Shown here in pieces: positions 59,256 through 64,000 of a stretch of DNA of 64,000 nucleotides. The translations under genes and the position numbers were made by a program. Every line of letters begins with the position of its first letter. The stretch's first letter is position 1. Source of the DNA: Tetradesmus obliquus (lineage: Eukaryota; Chlorophyta; Chlorophyceae; Sphaeropleales; Scenedesmaceae); contig CP126202.1 of assembly GCA_030272155.1 (NCBI GenBank), forward strand, positions 2,666,001 through 2,730,000. Direction: 5' to 3'. The notes under the pieces were generated by a model. The model did no database searches. It worked only from the letters and a program-made list of their open reading frames with translations, and was not told where the DNA came from.

Positions 59256-62200
59256 CTGCCCGGTCAAGTTCTTGGTTGTGTATGTCGGGTTGACCGTGCT
59301 GCAGGGTGTGCAGTTCAGGTTAGCGGCACCTGCAGCAGCAGCAGCGGCAGCAGCTAGAGTCACAACAGCTTGAGTGCACATGTTGTCGGAAAGAAGCCGG
59401 CATACGCAGGGCCGAGTGAAAAGCAATGGCGCATGCAGCAGGCGTTGTGCAGGATGCCTGCTACCAACATGTGCAGATGCTGTGGCTTCAAAGCATTGGA
59501 GGAAATGCTCACTGCTTGGTTGCATGCAGGCATACCGCAAACATCAGCCGACTGAGCATAACTGGTCACGTTGAAGCGCAACCGCTGCACAGCAGCGCTT
59601 GCTTGATCCACGTGTCATGCTGTTGCGCTTCCAGCTAACCAACACAGCCCCAGGCAACACTCCGGCAAGGAACAAAACAGCTCCGGCACACCCTTACCTC
59701 CTTGGCTGAAGGTGTCGACTGGGCACGGCTGCACAAACACCTTTGTCACTTGGTTGTTCACCGGACCATACGTCATATTGACCCACCCCCAACCAGGCTG
59801 AAGCACGCAGGCGCCGACGCCCCCATACGCCTTGACCACCCCATTCTCATCCTTTGCTGCTGCTGCATCGAGTGCAGCAGTGCAGCTAGCCAATGCCGCG
59901 ACAGCTGGCACGCCGGCGCAGCTTGTGACCATGTTTGGTGAGCAATTGAAGCAGGGGATGAGTGAGACCCCGTAGAAGTCATTGGAGAGGCCGTAGTATG
60001 AGTCGCCTGTGGGGCAATAGAGTGCCTGCAAGCGCCAGATGCCTGTCGAGGCCTCAAAGACGCGCTGCGAGGCCATGCCTTTGCGCAGGTCTGCATGCAG
60101 TGAATTGTTTGGATAGTTTGGATAGTGGCAGCGGCGGTGAGCAAGAAGGATAAAAGGGGACAGTCAGGCGCAGCAATGGGCAATCAGGCCCAGGTCTCAA
60201 GCGATGTGATGCACTGCAGTTGGCAGGGACGACTGGCGCATACAACAGGCATGTACAGCAAGCAGCAGCCAACCAACACACTGCTGATCAAAGTGCCCAT
60301 TAAGTCAGCATCCAAAGCAGACAGCAATACGCAACTACTTTAAAGCACACACACGCTGTCCTGCGAACCAGCCACCCCAGCCCCACTCACAGCAGCAGTC
60401 AGGGCTTCCCCGCACAGCCTCCCGCCGCATGACCGTCCCAAACGAGGGGTCCAGCACATCTATGGTGACGTTCCTGTTGCTGCGCCAGCCAGATGCCGAG
60501 CCATCAACAACCCCGCCGAGACCATCAGGCTCCTTGAAAGGGTTCATGCCACACTTGAGACAGGTCGAGCTGCGGTCCCAGGTTTCTTTGTACCAGCCAT
60601 CTGGGCACTCTGCGACTGCAGCCATGCCTGGTATGTTCATCATACCTGGTATGATGTAGAACCCGGGAGGCGCCACTGCAGGCGGCAAAGGCAGGGAGAC
60701 ATGCAGGCAGCGCTGGAGTAGTACATGTGTATTGAGAGATGTGGCTATACAGGACAGGGGCAGCAGCAGCCATCATGCTGGGGACGATGTAGAACCCGCG
60801 AGGCGCCATTGCCAGCAGCAGATGCAAAGGGCACACAGAGAGAGAAGTGTCAGTGATATGCGTGTGTTGACGGCGGCAATAGTGTTATTAGGCGGAGCCG
60901 TAGCAACTGTGACGTGGCCAGCAGGCGAACGAAACTTGGAGGGGCCGCTGCAAGGTCAACCATGGCTGTAACTCACCGCACTGGTCGGCTGAAAATGCGC
61001 CCTCGTACTGTGTGCGCAGGCCCCCAGGACAGCGTGTGGGCACGCCTGCGGCGCCATCAAAGGGGCTGCCGCCAGTGCAGTAGTGGTCCTGAGGGCAGGG
61101 CTTTGCTGCTGCAATGATGCTGCCTGCTGGAGCTCCTGTCAGGTAGACTTGCGCCTTGTCACTGACTGCTGCAAACCCTGGCTCCACCCCTGTTAGCGTG
61201 CAAAAGTACCAGAAGAAAGTAACATGAGTAACAGAAGTCAGGGAGCCGCAGCAGCAGTACGCAGCTTGCAGGACATGCAGCAGCAATGACAGGAGACGCC
61301 ACACCACGTCGCGTTTGGTTCGAAACTGTGCAATTGATGCAGCCGTAACCACCGCTCTATCTACAGCTCAAGCAGTCAATCCAGCACTACTGCGCAGCCA
61401 CACGAGCCAGCCCGCTTACATATACAGCTCTCAACAGAAGCAACTCATCAGCATATGTGTGCATGCACAGCTGGCCGAAGTCAACAATCCATCAAGCCAT
61501 CAAGCAAGGGCAACCAGTTGCACGCAGCAGCGCCACCTCTCTCACATGTGCAGCTCTCTGGCGCTCCTGCAGGTCGCTCTGTCTACGGTTGAAAGAGTAC
61601 AGTAAAACCAGTGCCAAAACACGGCAGCAGGGGCCTGCCCACTCACATGTGCAGCTCTCAACAGAAGCCGCTCCTGCAGACTCCGTGGTGATGCCTGCTC
61701 CTTTGAGGCTAGAGCACTTGGTGCAGGGCACATAGTTGTCACTGTAGCTGCTGCTGAAAGTGCCCTTGCCGCAGGGAGCCACCATGCTGGAGATCATGAG
61801 GAAGCCCGGCGGCGCGACTGCAGGAAAGTTTGCAGGAAAGTGTGCAGGAACGCAGAGGTGAGTTTGCATGCCGTTAGCGACAGCAGATGGTGAGGTGCAG
61901 CAGCAGCGTGCGGCAGGAAATGCGCTAGCTGTCAAGGCTGTGGGACAAAGAAGCAGGAAGCGCATTTTGTGGCAACTGCCCGCAAGCTTTAGCCAGCTTG
62001 CAGGACAGCATACACACGCAGCACCCAACACATCATCATCAGCATACTACACGGAAAGCATACACACAAGCAGCTGCTGCTACCGGTACTCACTGCACAC
62101 AGCGACACTGTTGCTACAGGTACTCATTGCACCAGCGACACTGCTGCTAATGGAACTCACTGCATACAGAGACGCTGCTGCTACCGGTGCTCACTGCACG

Positions 62201-63739
62201 CAGCGACGCTGCTGCTACAGGCGCTCGCTCCACAAATCAACGCTGCTGCTGATGGTACTCACTGCACACAGCGACGCTGGTGTGGCTGCCTAATGCATTG
62301 TTGGGGCTCGTGGCAAAACCGCTGGGGCAGGGCGTGCACTCGGTTTGGAATCGCTGGCCCAGCGAGTATGTATCCTTCCCACAAGGAGCCATGGATGGAT
62401 TTGACACACTAGGCACGTACTTGAATCCCGGTGGGTTGGCTGCAGGACAGCAGTAGACACAGGCAAGACAGGGAGGGAGGAAATGAGAGATGGGCGCAGC
62501 ATGGACACCATAATTAGCAGACTAGGACGAAAATGGACAACTGGCGTTGACGTGTTGCAGCAGTTGCCGGCTGCAGTAAGCTACTGCGGCGCCGTGCGCT
62601 GCAGCTGTCATGTGCCCTGCGGCGCTTGGGGGCACAGAAGGTCACTTTTACACTGGCCTCAACTGCTGCTGCAGCTGCTGCGGCTGCTGCTGCTGCGGGG
62701 CGCTGTTACGGCTGCTGCTGCTGCTGCTGCGGCTGCTGCTGTGCCCTGCTGCGGCTGCTGCTGCTGAGTGCTGCTGCTGCTGCTGCGGCGGCTGCTGCGG
62801 CTAGTGCTGGGCGCTGCTGCTGGCCGCTGCTGCGGCTAGTGCTGGGCGCTGCTGCGGCTAGTGCTGGGCGCTGCTGCTGCTGCTGCTGGGCGCTGCTGCG
62901 GCTGCTGCTGCGGCTAGCGCTGGGCGCTGCTACGGCTGCTACGGCTGCTGCTGCGGCTGGTGCTGGGCGCTGCTGCGGCTGCTGCTGGGTGCTGCTGCTG
63001 CGGCTAGTGCTGGGCGCTGCCACGGCTGCTGCTATGCGCTGCTGCGCCCTTAGCGCTCTCTGTCAGCAGCAAGCTGAGTGTTTGATTAGCACTGATGGTC
63101 CAGCCATGGGTTGACCTTTTGTGGGGGTGTTTGACTCGCAACTGCAGCTGCTCACTGTGTTGCACCCAGCGCTACAGCTGCTGTTGCTCAACTTGCTACT
63201 GCTGCAGCTACTGCTGCGGGACACACGCTGCCACTGCTGCAGCTACTACTGCGGGACACCTGCTGCCACTGCTGCATTGTGCTGATGACACTCTCATGCT
63301 GCTAACTACATTGACTGTGAGAATATCTACTGCAATGGCACTCTGCTGCTCCTTGTGCCGAAACTGCCACTGCACGCTGCCGCTGTTGCGCTGTACTCAG
63401 CGGCAGCTGCTGGCCTGCCTGCAACCTTTCTTGCTGCTTGCCACATTGGCATGTTTCGAACCACCTGCGCATTGCTAGTGTGCGAGTGCCCTTTGCTGCC
63501 TGCTGCACTACTGTTCCTACCTGCTGCAACCCAGCTGCTGTTGGCCACACTGCACATCGTAGCGTTTGCCTAACACGCTGGTCTATCACGCTGCTGCTGG
63601 TGCTCACCGCACTGCTTCAAGCTGCCTGCTCCTGTGCCTGTAGTGATAAGCTTGTTTGGGCATGGCACTGGGTTGGCTCCGAGAGGGCAGTACATATTCA
63701 AAGGGCATGCTGCACAGCCCGACACTGAATTGAACTGCC
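59256..63739 (-). CDS. Cys-rich surface protein with GCC2/GCC3-like repeats (5' end off window)
   Basis: Minus-strand exons: 63608-63739, 62263-62439, 61647-61817, 60977-61189, 60391-60675, 59698-60090 and 59256-59329. The first six each start and end in phase 1, so the chain stays in frame; the last ends in phase 0. Exons begin with a PPGF-type stretch (ANPPGFKYVP, IAPPGFLMIS, VAPPGFYIIP) and contain paired Cys such as GCAACPLNMYCPLGANPVPC, CTPCPSG and PCPQDHYCTGGSPF. This resembles the ephrin-receptor-like GCC2/GCC3 Cys-rich repeat seen in large algal surface proteins. It is presumably extracellular, with N-glycosylation-type sites (NVTI, NMTY, NLTG). No signal peptide is visible because the start lies beyond the right edge. 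A hydrophobic exon at 58979-59069 may follow as the membrane anchor. Function is unknown. Confidence 0.75.
60750..60815 (-). repeat. acceptor-end copy of Cys-rich gene exon (60391-60675)
   Basis: It repeats the start of the exon (APPGFYIIPGMM region) with acceptor, upstream of the real copy. Confidence 0.7.
62085..62262 (-). repeat. array of ~33-bp donor-site repeats
   Basis: About five units repeat the last ~15 coding bases (SVAVC) and the GTGAGT donor of exon 62263-62439, followed by GCTGCTGCTA-type filler. They are directly downstream of the exon in tandem, and at least four keep a usable GTGAG. Confidence 0.82.
62640..63060. repeat. degenerate GCTGCTGCGG / GCTAGTGCTGGGC tandem array
   Basis: About 420 bp of CTG/CGG-rich sequence lie in an intron of the Cys-rich gene. 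A ~22-bp unit near GCTGCTGCGGCTAGTGCTGG recurs several times. Any ORF through it is low complexity. Confidence 0.88.
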
Positions 63740-64000
63740 CTGCAGGACAAACTGCAGCAGCGCAACAACACAGCGGTACGGCTCAGCTTGCAGGAAACAG
63801 GTGAGGGTGCTATGAGCTGGTGAAGTGGTGCGAGTAGTGCCATTGGTGCGGCTGCATCATTGCTTTGCAGGATATTGGCTGGTATGGAGCAGCGTGAAGC
63901 GCTGAACGGGTTCTGTTTTGTCGCGTCATTGCCCAGGCAACTGCGCCCCATGGTCTGATTGTGCTGCTTGTGGCACCTCTCAATCATACTGAATTAGAAC

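Noticed and set aside
1..64000. tRNA or rRNA genes
   Set aside because: Scanned by eye for T-loop and rRNA-like stretches; none convincing was found. A covariance-model search would be decisive.

Overview
This window looks like nuclear DNA of a green alga, probably a chlorophycean. The genes are split into many short exons with GT..AG introns. Introns and low-complexity coding stretches are full of CAG/CTG triplets. The proteins are plant-type: cytosolic pyruvate kinase with the plant RGN and TRVVDSM motifs, a plant-style LRR ectodomain, and SDS22. No bacterial operon, rRNA, tRNA or CRISPR array was seen. The species cannot be named from sequence alone.

Layout, left to right: (1) 209-5641 minus, pyruvate kinase copy A, whose 3' end lies beyond the left edge. 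(2) 7369-12433 minus, SDS22-like LRR regulator of protein phosphatase 1; nine exons that close in frame to 324 aa. (3) 12920-15372 plus, divergent from SDS22, a 762-aa Gln/Ala/Ser-rich protein with a PAM2-like motif and two SpoVS-like (Alba-fold) domains. (4) about 18135-22830 plus, a secreted protein with a signal peptide, beta/gamma-crystallin-like repeats, plant-type LRRs and a Cys-containing tail, interrupted by an in-frame TGA. (5) 23791-28780 and 30554-36706, both minus, tandem lysosomal-acid-lipase-type genes with 12 matching exons each (452 and 478 aa). (6) 38670-51735 plus, pyruvate kinase copy B, complete: 21 exons that close in frame to 831 aa. (7) 59256-63739 minus, and possibly on to about 53.9 kb, a Cys-rich GCC2/GCC3-like ectodomain built from symmetrical phase 1-1 exons; its 5' end is off the right edge.

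The most unusual signal is structural. Nearly every gene carries tandem partial copies of its own exon-intron junctions, either the acceptor plus the start of an exon or the end of an exon plus the donor, lying in the adjacent intron. Copy number reaches eight (44349-45581). A second pattern is that long CTG runs, read on the sense strand, sit immediately 5' of many acceptors, so the triplet strand tells the gene direction. The two pyruvate kinases and the two lipases allow paralogue comparison. The lipases have identical splice phases, whereas the kinases differ by one intron whose site still ends a duplicated exon copy. Other elements are a 280-bp TIR/TSD element, a 14-bp minisatellite with higher-order structure, a foldback, and a strong isolated hairpin.

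The genes do not form one pathway. Carbon metabolism (pyruvate kinase), lipid hydrolysis (acid lipases), phosphatase regulation (SDS22), putative RNA binding (PAM2/SpoVS protein) and cell-surface proteins sit side by side, as is usual in a eukaryotic chromosome. Exon coordinates were read by eye from splice consensus, reading-frame closure and paralogue comparison. They should be treated as models until transcripts are aligned.
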